DNA from: Flavobacterium sp. 9
GTDB lineage: Bacteria; Bacteroidota; Bacteroidia; Flavobacteriales; Flavobacteriaceae
NCBI RefSeq assembly: GCF_002754195.1
Contig: NZ_PEEU01000001.1
Location: forward strand, 4,712,001 to 4,776,000
Reading direction: 5' to 3'
Length of the DNA stretch: 64,000 nt
Each line of letters begins with the position of its first letter. The first letter of the stretch is position 1. This document shows, in pieces, positions 56,334-64,000 of the stretch. The notes beneath the pieces are model-generated. The model ran no database searches. It was given only the letters and a program-made list of their open reading frames with translations, and was not told the DNA's origin. The position numbers were made by a program, and so were the translations under genes.

Positions 56334-56714
56334 TTATAAAACTTCGCCTTTAATTTTTAAGGCAACTCTACCATCAGGGTAGTTAACGGCGTTGGTCTCA
56401 ACGGTAATTGTTTTACGAATAGGACCGGAAACCATATTGTATTTTACATCAATTTTTCCTTTTTTACCAGGCAAAATAGCTGCTGCTGGTTTTGTAACGA
56501 CAATTGAGCTTACTGTAGATTCTGCTCCGGTAATTAATAGAGGCGCATCTCCGGTGTTTGTAAATTCAAAAGAGCGAACTCCATTATCACCCTTAGAAAT
56601 TTTTCCATAATCAATTGTGTTGTCTGTGGCAGCAAATTCAATTTTTGGGCCGTTTTGAGCATAACCAATTGTGCAAAACAATGCGATTACAATAAAAGTG
56701 GCAACATTTTTCAT
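56334..56714 (-). CDS. DUF1573 domain protein
   Basis: 126 residues with a signal peptide (MKNVATFIVIALFCTIGYAQ). The mature part has the DUF1573 signature: DYGKISKGDNGVRSFEFTNTGDAPLLIT and the later LPGKKGKIDVKYN, GPIRKTITVETNA. The domain is an Ig-like beta sandwich found on many exported proteins of Bacteroidetes, and the function is not established. It has its own terminator and is isolated from the neighbouring genes. The leader toward valS contains the AATTGTTTAA repeats. Confidence 0.92.
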   Translation of the reverse strand: MKNVATFIVIALFCTIGYAQNGPKIEFAATDNTIDYGKISKGDNGVRSFEFTNTGDAPLLITGAESTVSSIVVTKPAAAILPGKKGKIDVKYNMVSGPIRKTITVETNAVNYPDGRVALKIKGEVL

Positions 56715-56852
56715 TTGAAATTATTTTAAGTTGTAAGTAAATATACTTTGTTTTAATTAATACACAAATTTTTATTTCGCTTTTTATAGTGTCTTTAATT
56801 ATTTACTTTTGCTGTCAGTTATAATTACAAAAATTGAACCAAAGTTTGTTTT

Positions 56853-56988
56853 GGTTTAATTGTTTAACTATTAAGGTGTTTAGTTGATTTTTTAAATTTT
56901 GGTTTTAGAAAACCATTAAAAACAATTGAACGATTAAACAATTTTACGAATTACTGATTAAACAAATAAACGAATCAACGAATAAACA
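56853..56988. repeat. AATTGTTTAA family repeats before valS
   Basis: GGTTTAATTGTTTAACTATT (56853-56872) is followed on the opposite sense by AACGATTAAACAATT, GATTAAACAAATAAACG and CGAATAAACAAT words up to ten bases before the valS ATG. Same word set as at 37860, 45605 and 46040. Confidence 0.6.
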
Positions 56989-56998
56989 ATCCTAATAA

Positions 56999-59632
56999 AT
57001 GAGTATTCCAGCACAATTTGACGCTAAAACGATCGAGAATAAATGGTATGATTACTGGATGAAAAACAATTATTTTCATTCAGAACCAGATCATAGAACA
57101 CCTTATACAATTGTAATTCCGCCGCCAAACGTCACAGGAGTTTTGCACATGGGACATATGTTGAATAATACAATTCAGGATGTTTTGATTCGTAGAGCAC
57201 GTCTTAAAGGTTTCAATGCTTGTTGGGTTCCGGGAACGGATCACGCATCGATTGCAACCGAAGCAAAAGTTGTAGCGAAATTAAAAGCGGAAGGAATCAA
57301 CAAAAATGATTTAACCCGCGAAGAATTTTTAGCGCACGCTTGGGAATGGACAGATAAATATGGCGGAGTAATTCTTGATCAGCTTAAAAAGCTTGGAGCT
57401 TCTTGCGATTGGGAAAGAACCAAATTTACGATGGATCCTGATATGTCAGCTTCTGTAATTAAATCGTTTGTTGATTTATATAACAAAGGATTGATTTATA
57501 GAGGTTACCGAATGGTAAACTGGGATCCTGAAGCAAAAACAACTCTTTCTGATGAAGAAGTTATTTATGAAGAACAACAAGGAAAATTATTTTTCCTGAA
57601 ATATAAAATCGAAGGAACTGAGGAATTTTTGACCATTGCTACAACTCGTCCCGAAACTATTTTTGGAGATACGGCAATTTGTATTAATCCAAATGATGAG
57701 CGTTTTACACATTTAAAAGGTAAAAAAGCAATTGTTCCTATTTGTGGTCGCGTAATTCCGATTATCGAAGACGAATATGTAGATGTAGAATTCGGAACCG
57801 GATGTTTAAAAGTGACTCCGGCGCACGATATGAACGATAAAACGTTAGGAGAAAAGCATAATCTTGAAATCGTTGATATCTTTAATGAAGATGCTACATT
57901 AAACAGCTTCGGATTGCATTATCAAGGAAAAGATCGTTTTGTGGTTCGTACCGAAATTGCAAAAGAATTAGAAGAAATTGGAGCTTTGGCGAAGACCGAA
58001 ATCCATTTGAATAAAGTTGGAACATCAGAAAGAACTAAAGCGGTAATCGAACCAAGATTATCAGATCAATGGTTCTTGAAAATGGAAGATTTAGTAAAAC
58101 CGGCAATCCAATCTGTTTTGGTTGATGGAGATATTAAACTACACCCAAAACGTTTCGAGAATACATACGCGCATTGGTTAAACAATATTCGTGATTGGAA
58201 TATCTCTCGCCAATTATGGTGGGGACAACAAATTCCAGCGTATTATTATGGTGATGGAAAAGAAGATTTCGTAGTTGCAGAAAACATCGAAGACGCATTA
58301 AAATTAGCACAAGAAAGAACCTCTAACAATTCACTTCAAACATCTGACTTGAAACAGGATGTTGATGCATTAGATACCTGGTTTTCATCTTGGCTTTGGC
58401 CGATGTCAGTTTTTGGTGGAATCATGGATCCGGAAAGTGCAGATTATAAATACTATTATCCAACAAACGACTTGGTTACAGGTCCGGATATTTTATTCTT
58501 CTGGGTTGCCAGAATGATTATCGCAGGTTACGAATATGCTGGAGAAAAACCATTTACAAATGTGTATTTAACAGGTTTAGTACGTGATAAACAACGTCGT
58601 AAAATGTCTAAATCATTAGGGAATTCTCCTGATCCTTTAGACTTGATCGAAAAATTTGGTGCAGACGGAGTTCGTGTAGGATTGCTTTTGAGTGCTTCTG
58701 CAGGAAACGATATTATGTTTGATGAAGAATTATGTAATCAAGGAAAAGCGTTTTCTAATAAAATATGGAATGCCTTTAAATTGATTAAAGGATGGGAAGT
58801 TTCTGAAACTATCGCACAACCGGAATCATCAAAAGTAGCAATCGAATGGTATGAAGCTAAGTTGCAGCAAACATTGGTTGATATTGAAGATAATTTTGAG
58901 AAATACAGAATTTCAGATTCATTAATGGCGATTTACAAATTGGTTTGGGATGATTTCTGTTCTTGGTTTTTAGAAATGATCAAACCAGCGTATCAACAAC
59001 CAATTGATAAAGCAACGTTTGATAAAGCGATCGAAATGTTAGAAAGCAACTTGAAATTGTTACATCCTTTCATGCCTTTCTTGACAGAAGAAATTTGGCA
59101 TTTAATTGCTGACAGAACGCCAGAAGAAGCATTAATTGTTTCGACTTGGCCAGAATTAAGACCTTTTAATGCAAGTTTAATTTCTGATTTCGAAAGTACA
59201 ATCGAAGTAATCTCTGGAATTAGAACGATCAGAAAAGATAAAAATATTCCGTTTAAAGATGCTATCGAATTAAAAGCAATCAATAGCGAGAATATCACAA
59301 CTTATTTTGATACAATCGTAACGAAATTGGGTAATATCTCAGCTTTCGAATATGTTTCAGCTAAAGTTGACGGTGCGTTATCTTTCCGTGTAAAATCAAA
59401 TGAATATTTCATTCCGATTTCAGGAAACATCAACGTTAAAGAAGAAATTACAAAACTTACTGCAGAGTTAGTTTACACACAAGGTTTCTTAAAATCAGTT
59501 CAGGCAAAATTATCAAACGAGAAATTTGTTGCCGGAGCGCCAGAAAAAGTTTTGGCTAATGAAAAACAAAAAGAAGCCGATGCTTTAGCAAAAATTGCTA
59601 CAATCGAGCAAAGTATTTCTGGTTTGAAATAA
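56999..59632 (+). CDS. valS: Valyl-tRNA synthetase
   Basis: 877 residues. Class I motifs: PNVTGVLHMGHML (HIGH type) near residue 45 and KMSKSLGN near 540. The CP1 editing domain has TIATTRPETIFGDTAI and CLKVTPAHDMND, and GWWGQQIPAYYYGDG and TWFSSWLWPMSVFGG lie in the catalytic core. A C-terminal coiled-coil arm ends the protein (EEITKLTAELVYTQGFLKSV), typical of ValS. It charges tRNA-Val and edits Thr-tRNA. It has an unusual AT-rich repeat leader and a strong terminator. Confidence 0.98.
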   Translation: MSIPAQFDAKTIENKWYDYWMKNNYFHSEPDHRTPYTIVIPPPNVTGVLHMGHMLNNTIQDVLIRRARLKGFNACWVPGTDHASIATEAKVVAKLKAEGINKNDLTREEFLAHAWEWTDKYGGVILDQLKKLGASCDWERTKFTMDPDMSASVIKSFVDLYNKGLIYRGYRMVNWDPEAKTTLSDEEVIYEEQQGKLFFLKYKIEGTEEFLTIATTRPETIFGDTAICINPNDERFTHLKGKKAIVPICGRVIPIIEDEYVDVEFGTGCLKVTPAHDMNDKTLGEKHNLEIVDIFNEDATLNSFGLHYQGKDRFVVRTEIAKELEEIGALAKTEIHLNKVGTSERTKAVIEPRLSDQWFLKMEDLVKPAIQSVLVDGDIKLHPKRFENTYAHWLNNIRDWNISRQLWWGQQIPAYYYGDGKEDFVVAENIEDALKLAQERTSNNSLQTSDLKQDVDALDTWFSSWLWPMSVFGGIMDPESADYKYYYPTNDLVTGPDILFFWVARMIIAGYEYAGEKPFTNVYLTGLVRDKQRRKMSKSLGNSPDPLDLIEKFGADGVRVGLLLSASAGNDIMFDEELCNQGKAFSNKIWNAFKLIKGWEVSETIAQPESSKVAIEWYEAKLQQTLVDIEDNFEKYRISDSLMAIYKLVWDDFCSWFLEMIKPAYQQPIDKATFDKAIEMLESNLKLLHPFMPFLTEEIWHLIADRTPEEALIVSTWPELRPFNASLISDFESTIEVISGIRTIRKDKNIPFKDAIELKAINSENITTYFDTIVTKLGNISAFEYVSAKVDGALSFRVKSNEYFIPISGNINVKEEITKLTAELVYTQGFLKSVQAKLSNEKFVAGAPEKVLANEKQKEADALAKIATIEQSISGLK

Positions 59633-59656
59633 GAATCAGGTTTATTTTTTAAATAT

Positions 59657-59685
59657 AAAAGCTGTCCATTTGGACAGCTTTTTTT
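59657..59685 (+). terminator. Terminator after valS
   Basis: AAGCTGTCCA (59659-59668) and TGGACAGCTT (59671-59680) with a two-base centre, then T's. Confidence 0.9.
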
Positions 59686-59690
59686 GTTTT

Positions 59691-60090
59691 GTCATTTCGA
59701 CTGAAAGGAGAAATCACACGCGGAAATTGGCAAAGATTGACTGCCACAAAGTTTGTCATCCCGAGGAACGAGGGATCTCCACAAGAAGCTCGACATAGAT
59801 TGACGACTTTGATTGTGAAGGATGGATTGAAATCCATCCCTACAATATAATTTGTTCCTCTGGAACGCTATGACGAACAAATCTCCTGCAAAGGCACAGT
59901 TCTAAGGTTTATTCAGGATAAAGGTTTTATTATTTCGATTAAGAGAGAAATGACAAGATTGAACTGATAAAATCCGTTTTAATCTGTGTTTTTGCAAAGC
60001 GAATCTGCGTCATCCGCGTTCTATATTGTCGCCAATCTTTGTCGAGTTTCTCGCGAAGATTTCTCCTTCGTCGAAATGACAAACTAGATT
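59691..60090. repeat. Composite of dispersed intergenic repeats
   Basis: This part of the 638-bp spacer between valS and the permease holds at least three repeat words: GTCATTTCGACTGAAAGGAG at its left, an inverted AATCTTTGTCGAGTTTC copy (about 59755-59805) facing a direct one at 60030-60079, and the AATCTGTG / AATCTGCG run near 59990-60010. GGATGGATTGAAATCCATCC (59820-59839) is a self-complementary hairpin. I see no coding frame; short frames at 59649-59880 are inside the repeats. Confidence 0.65.
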
Positions 60091-60101
60091 AAAATGATTG
60101 A

Positions 60102-60223
60102 CCTAGCCCTGATAGAAGTGGAAATCCTTTTGTGGCGGTCCCGAAGCTTCGGGAGCCACAAAAGATTGGAACGGATTGCTTCGCCAGTTCGCACTTTCAG
60201 GCTCGGGTGCGGGATTAGCTCCT
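60102..60223 (+). ncRNA. Candidate structured RNA element (CCTAGCCCTGATAG type)
   Basis: The region opens CCTAGCCCTGATAGAAGTGG and closes GGGATTAGCTCC. A perfect 10-bp stem, CTTTTGTGGC (60127-60136) with GCCACAAAAG (60155-60164), is capped by a CCCGAAGCTTCGGG mini-hairpin. CTA..CCC (60103-60109) can pair with GGG..TAG (60211-60218) to close a multi-branch structure. GAAC..GTTC and GCAC..GGTGC give further short stems. I recall similar elements in many Flavobacterium spacers and suspect the Flavo-1 class or a relative; that identification is from memory and unverified. It could equally be a palindromic mobile repeat. Confidence 0.4.
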
Positions 60224-60270
60224 AAAAAAGATAGGATTTTATCATAGAAATCGAAATGACAAAATAGGCG

Positions 60271-61584
60271 TTAATTTCTTCTTTTTAAAATCAAAAACAA
60301 AGGATAAGAAATCAACGTTATACCAACAATAATGATAAAGCTTTTAGGATCGCTAAATATAAAACCAATTAATAAAGCCAATGAAGCTATAATTGCAATA
60401 ACAGTTGTCCAGGGATACCAAGCAGAGCGATAAGGTCGTGGCAAATCAGGTTCTGATTTTCTTAGTTTTATAAGGGAACAATAGGCTAATCCCCAAACGA
60501 TAATCGAAGTGAAGGCAGCAAATGAAAACAGAACTTCAAATGAACCAATACAAATCAGAAATAAGCTAAATAGTGATGAAACTAAAAGTGCCACAATTGG
60601 AGTCCCGCCTTTGTTTACAGTTGTTCCTTTTTCGATAAAAAAACCATCGCGGCTTAATCCGTATAGAATTCTTGGAGGAATCATCATAAAAGCATTCAGA
60701 ATACTAATCAAAGAAAAAATAGAAATTACGGTAACGATAATTGCTCCGTTTTTCCCGAAGATTATATTGGCAACATCGGCTGCAGCCAAATTTGATTTTG
60801 CAACATTTTCTACAGGCAAAACATAAAAGAAGGCAACATTTATTAAAATATAAATTGCGATTACCAGTAAAACGCCGCTATATAATGATTTTGGAATATT
60901 CTTGCCCGGATTGTCATTTTCTTCCGCAAAAAAGCAAACGCTATTCCAGCCGTTATAAGTTCCAATGATAAGTTGAAGTGATTTGAAAAATCCAAATAAT
61001 AAACCAATTTGAACCGCAGTATTGTCTTTTGGAATTGGAGCCAATTTTACACCCGAATACATAAAACAAGCGACTACCAAAGCAAAAAAACAAATCACTT
61101 TTAAGAAACTGGTAATTTGCTGGATTGTGCTTCCGTTTTTTACGCCGCTTACATGTAATAAAACAAAGGCAATTAAGAGAGAAATCGCCATTTCGGTCGA
61201 ATAGTTTTTAAGATCGGGAAATAAAATTATAATATATTCACTTATTACAATACAGTAAAAAGCAGGCGGAATAGCATTGGTAATATAATCAAACCAACCC
61301 GAAAGAAATCCGGCATAATTGCCAAAAGCTCTTTTGATATAATTGTAAGATCCTCCGGCTTTAGGAAGCATTGTAGCCAGTTCGGCATAAGAATTTGCAC
61401 CAATTAAGACAAACAATCCGCCAAAAAGCCAAGATGCAATAATAAGCCAATAATTGTCTAACATGGACGCAATTGTTCCGGGAGTTCTTAAAATTCCAAC
61501 GCCAATTGTTCCTCCAATCAAAACAGCGATATTAAAACTTAATCCGAGACTTTTTTGTAATTGGTTTTTCCTGGAATCCGACAT
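60271..61584 (-). CDS. APC family amino acid permease
   Basis: 437 residues with about 12 membrane segments. It starts LQKSLGLSFNIAVLIGGTIGVGILRTPG, where the GG(T/S)IGxGI element binds the amino-acid carboxylate in APC transporters. Later signatures include AELATMLPKAGGSYNYIKRAFG in TM3, SVCFFAEENDNPGKNIPKS, and IPPRILYGLSRDG in TM8. Likely a proton- or exchange-driven amino acid importer in the inner membrane; specificity cannot be read. It is a single gene with its own -7 element and stands downstream of the receptor gene on the same strand, separated by a terminator. Confidence 0.93.
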   Translation of the reverse strand: MSDSRKNQLQKSLGLSFNIAVLIGGTIGVGILRTPGTIASMLDNYWLIIASWLFGGLFVLIGANSYAELATMLPKAGGSYNYIKRAFGNYAGFLSGWFDYITNAIPPAFYCIVISEYIIILFPDLKNYSTEMAISLLIAFVLLHVSGVKNGSTIQQITSFLKVICFFALVVACFMYSGVKLAPIPKDNTAVQIGLLFGFFKSLQLIIGTYNGWNSVCFFAEENDNPGKNIPKSLYSGVLLVIAIYILINVAFFYVLPVENVAKSNLAAADVANIIFGKNGAIIVTVISIFSLISILNAFMMIPPRILYGLSRDGFFIEKGTTVNKGGTPIVALLVSSLFSLFLICIGSFEVLFSFAAFTSIIVWGLAYCSLIKLRKSEPDLPRPYRSAWYPWTTVIAIIASLALLIGFIFSDPKSFIIIVGITLISYPLFLILKRRN

Positions 61585-61627
61585 ATTTAGAATTTTTATT
61601 TTAATGAGATAGAAAGTATTTACCCGA

Positions 61628-61635
61628 CAAAAGTA
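61628..61635 (-). promoter_or_regulatory. -7 element TACTTTTG for the permease
   Basis: On the minus strand it reads TACTTTTG, a TAnnTTTG match, 44 nt before the ATG at 61584. Confidence 0.4.
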
Positions 61636-61666
61636 CTATAATTAGAAGATTTTCTTTTGTGAAAAC

Positions 61667-61698
61667 AAAAAACCTCATTTAGCAATAAATGAGGTTTT
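61667..61698 (-). terminator. Terminator of the receptor gene
   Basis: AAAACCTCATTTA (61669-61681) and TAAATGAGGTTTT (61686-61698), loop GCAA. On the minus strand a T-rich tail follows, so it ends the leftward receptor transcript. Confidence 0.85.
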
Positions 61699-61791
61699 CT
61701 ATATTGGGGTTAAAAAGCCAAAACTTCTTCTGCTTTTCAAGAATGAAAGTTGCAGAAAAAGCTTTGGTAATTTAAACTAATTCAAATATTT

Positions 61792-64000
61792 TTAGAATTT
61801 GTATCTTAAGCTTGTCATAACCTGACGTGGCGCAATAGGATTCACACTATAATTTTCGTGTACGGTATAATTCAATTCATTTGTAATGTTTGATAATCTA
61901 CATAGAATCGAGAATTTTCTCCATTCGTAACCTAAAGAAGCATCAATAGTTGTGTATCCTTCTAATGGAATATCTCTGTCTCTAATTGTTATAATGTATT
62001 TAGGATCCGGCTTTGGATTTGCAGGAGTTGGTTTAACTTCTGTCCATAAATAATCATCGTTCCAACCTCCGGTACGATCACCTACATAATTTGCAATAGC
62101 TCCAAAAGTTAATCCTTTTAATAAACCTTCTGGCAATTTGTAGAAAAAACTCAAATTGGCTGTGTGTTTAGGAGTTCTCGCTAATATATCGCCTACTACA
62201 AGACTTCCGTTTGTTCCGGATGATTTAGAAACTTTGGTTTCATTAAAACTGTATCCGGCCATAATATTCAAACCTTCAACAGGAGTTGCAGTTACATCTA
62301 TTTCGACACCTTTTCCTTTTGTAGCACCTACTAATTCTTTGAAATTGCTGTTAGCATTTTGTGTTACACCATCTGCTAAAAATTGTGCAGTTTGTGCCAG
62401 ATTGTTATTTGATATTTGATAAACAGTAACGTTTGTACTCAAAAGACCTTTCCAGAAATCTTTTTTGATACCCACTTCATATTGGTCAATAATTGAAGGA
62501 TCTAACGGTTTTGAATCTACTGTTGTTCCTGTATTTGGTGTAAAAGAGTTCGAATAACTTGCAAAAAGCGATAAATCAGTCGTTGGCTGAATTACTAATC
62601 CTGCTTTAGGCGAAAAAGCTCTGTTTAAAGCTTTTGCTCCGGTAACTGGAAGCGCATTTTCGTAAGCAGTTGTAATGACATTTACATTGTCCTTCTTCTC
62701 GATTACTTCTTTTGTAGTTGTAGCTTCGCCTTGTTGCCAAGACCAACGTAATCCTGCTAAAACTTTTACATATTTATTGATCGAAACCAAATCTTGAAAA
62801 TAAGCTCCAAAACGTTGTGTTTCTGTACTTGTTAATTGAGTAGTTCTTGAAGGGTAAGGAATAACAGTACTCTGCGTGCTGTAATCGTAAGTATATAAGT
62901 TTATAGCTGTAGCTTCTGTTGTTAATAGGTCTGCAGGTTTTGCCGGATCATAGAATCCAAAAGTATAACTTGGAGCTAGAGAATTTTCGTAATCAACTCC
63001 CGTAAATATTTGGTGTTTAATGCTACCGGTATTAAAAGTTCCTTGTAAACTTAATTGGTCCCCAAATATTTGTTCAGCAGCGTCAGCTTTTGTTAAACCA
63101 CGTTTCCAGTTTCCATTAGCCTCAACCGTACTTAATTGTGCTGTTGAAGTTTGAGTTCTGCGGTAAGATTGATAAGAAGAATTAAAATTTAATTTCCAGT
63201 TTTTATTAAAATCATGATTAAACAACATCGAAGCACTTGCAGATTTTGTATTTGCTGTTGACCAAAGTGAACCGAAAAATTCATTGCGAGGTAAGTCTAA
63301 AATGGTTTTACCAACAATTCCTGTACCAAAATCAGGAGTCCAGTCTGCGCTTAAATAATCTCCTTGTACTGTAATTTGTGTTTTATCGCTTAGTTTAAAT
63401 AAGAACGAAGGGTTAACATAAATACGCTCATTTTTTACGTAATCTCTAAAACTTTCTGAATTTTCGTAAGAGGCGATAAATCTGTAAGCTATAGATTTGT
63501 TCAACGGTCCGTAAATATCTAAAGTAGGTTTGTAAAAAGAGTAACTTCCTATTTGCATGGATAGTTCACCACCTTGAGTAAATTTTGGGGTTTTGGTTAC
63601 CAAGTTCATAATTCCACCTGGAGCAACGTTACCATATAATAAAGCAGAACCTCCTTTTAAGAATTCAACTTTTTCTAAAGATGAAACTTCTGGTATTGAT
63701 CCGGCATTATAGCGAAAACCATTTTTGAACATATTGTTGGCAGACATATCATATCCTCTTGAGAAAAAAGATTCCTGAGCACCACCACGAGCTGATCCTA
63801 CATAAACACCATTAAGGTTTTTTACTACTTCACTCAATCTGATCGCTTGTTGTTCTTCTATTATTTCGCTTCCAATGATCTGAACGCTTTGTGGCAAATC
63901 CATTACTTTGATTCCTGAACGAGCCGCTTCAATTGGTTTTTTAGGTTTGTTTGCCGTAATTAAAACCTCATTAAGGATTTCTCCCTTTTTATTTTTCACA
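61792..64000 (-). CDS. TonB-dependent siderophore receptor, 5' part missing
   Basis: 735 residues visible; the frame is open to the window edge and the GTG at 63999 is not a true start. The N-terminal part of the plug is seen: LPQSVQIIGSEIIEEQQAIRL, LNGVYVGSARGGAQESFFSRGY and PGGIMNLVTKTP, as in ferrichrome/ferric-siderophore receptors. A 22-strand barrel follows, ending LSNITNELNYTVHENYSVNPIAPRQVMTSLRYKF with the C-terminal Phe. ILNEVLITA just before the plug resembles the end of a carboxypeptidase-regulatory-like or TonB-box region, so more sequence lies outside the window. It imports ferric siderophores with TonB-ExbBD energy. The substrate is unknown. Confidence 0.95.
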   Translation of the reverse strand, partial: VKNKKGEILNEVLITANKPKKPIEAARSGIKVMDLPQSVQIIGSEIIEEQQAIRLSEVVKNLNGVYVGSARGGAQESFFSRGYDMSANNMFKNGFRYNAGSIPEVSSLEKVEFLKGGSALLYGNVAPGGIMNLVTKTPKFTQGGELSMQIGSYSFYKPTLDIYGPLNKSIAYRFIASYENSESFRDYVKNERIYVNPSFLFKLSDKTQITVQGDYLSADWTPDFGTGIVGKTILDLPRNEFFGSLWSTANTKSASASMLFNHDFNKNWKLNFNSSYQSYRRTQTSTAQLSTVEANGNWKRGLTKADAAEQIFGDQLSLQGTFNTGSIKHQIFTGVDYENSLAPSYTFGFYDPAKPADLLTTEATAINLYTYDYSTQSTVIPYPSRTTQLTSTETQRFGAYFQDLVSINKYVKVLAGLRWSWQQGEATTTKEVIEKKDNVNVITTAYENALPVTGAKALNRAFSPKAGLVIQPTTDLSLFASYSNSFTPNTGTTVDSKPLDPSIIDQYEVGIKKDFWKGLLSTNVTVYQISNNNLAQTAQFLADGVTQNANSNFKELVGATKGKGVEIDVTATPVEGLNIMAGYSFNETKVSKSSGTNGSLVVGDILARTPKHTANLSFFYKLPEGLLKGLTFGAIANYVGDRTGGWNDDYLWTEVKPTPANPKPDPKYIITIRDRDIPLEGYTTIDASLGYEWRKFSILCRLSNITNELNYTVHENYSVNPIAPRQVMTSLRYKF

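Noticed and set aside
59649..59880. Two 62-residue frames on the minus strand after valS
   Set aside because: They are made from the dispersed repeats and the terminator; no family pattern and overlapping frames.

Overview
The window reads as chromosome from a Flavobacterium-like member of the Bacteroidota. The support is low-GC sequence, T9SS sorting tails, PorP/SprF and gliding-type surface proteins, a fused SecDF, promoter elements of the TAnnTTTG type, and short intergenic hairpin repeats of the kind common in Flavobacterium. No tRNA, rRNA, CRISPR array, transposase or phage gene was recognised.

The left third (1-19.5 kb) is accessory and envelope related. A truncated surface or lipoprotein gene and a TRIC/UPF0126 channel come first. 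A sugar-modification set follows: FemAB/GNAT-like acyltransferase, DegT-family aminotransferase and Wzx-like flippase. The set resumes 10 kb later with glycosyltransferases and an FdtA-type ketoisomerase. Between the two halves lies a four-gene cassette: a tail-fibre-like protein, a small T9SS-tailed protein with one YD motif, a 2242-residue SpvB/RHS protein ending in a putative HExxH metallopeptidase, and a translationally overlapping lipoprotein that may be its immunity protein. This cassette is the best candidate for an uncharacterised system. Two more glycosyltransferases are coupled to ftsE.

The middle (19.8-48.2 kb) is mostly conserved. It holds a large TPR protein, PhzF, a plug-less TonB-type barrel, a GNAT enzyme, a Gre-factor-like small protein and an unknown exported protein. 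Two tandem asparagine synthetases follow, the second having lost its glutaminase residues. After an M16 double-domain peptidase come gyrB, mdh, secDF and a PagL-like barrel. A leftward group then carries lgt, yidD, cysS, a four-helix-bundle gene flanked by repeats, folE and an aminotransferase.

The right part (48.3-64 kb) has an aspartyl-protease/PDZ protein, a T9SS type B surface-protein operon (adhesin, PorP/SprF, OmpA), a lipoprotein, a DUF1573 protein and valS. A repeat-rich 640-bp spacer follows, with a possible structured RNA. An APC permease and a TonB-dependent siderophore receptor cut by the window edge close the window.

All calls come from reading motifs, gene lengths and context; no database search was run. 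Several starts were moved inward because the upstream ATG/GTG/TTG lies inside a promoter, terminator or repeat.
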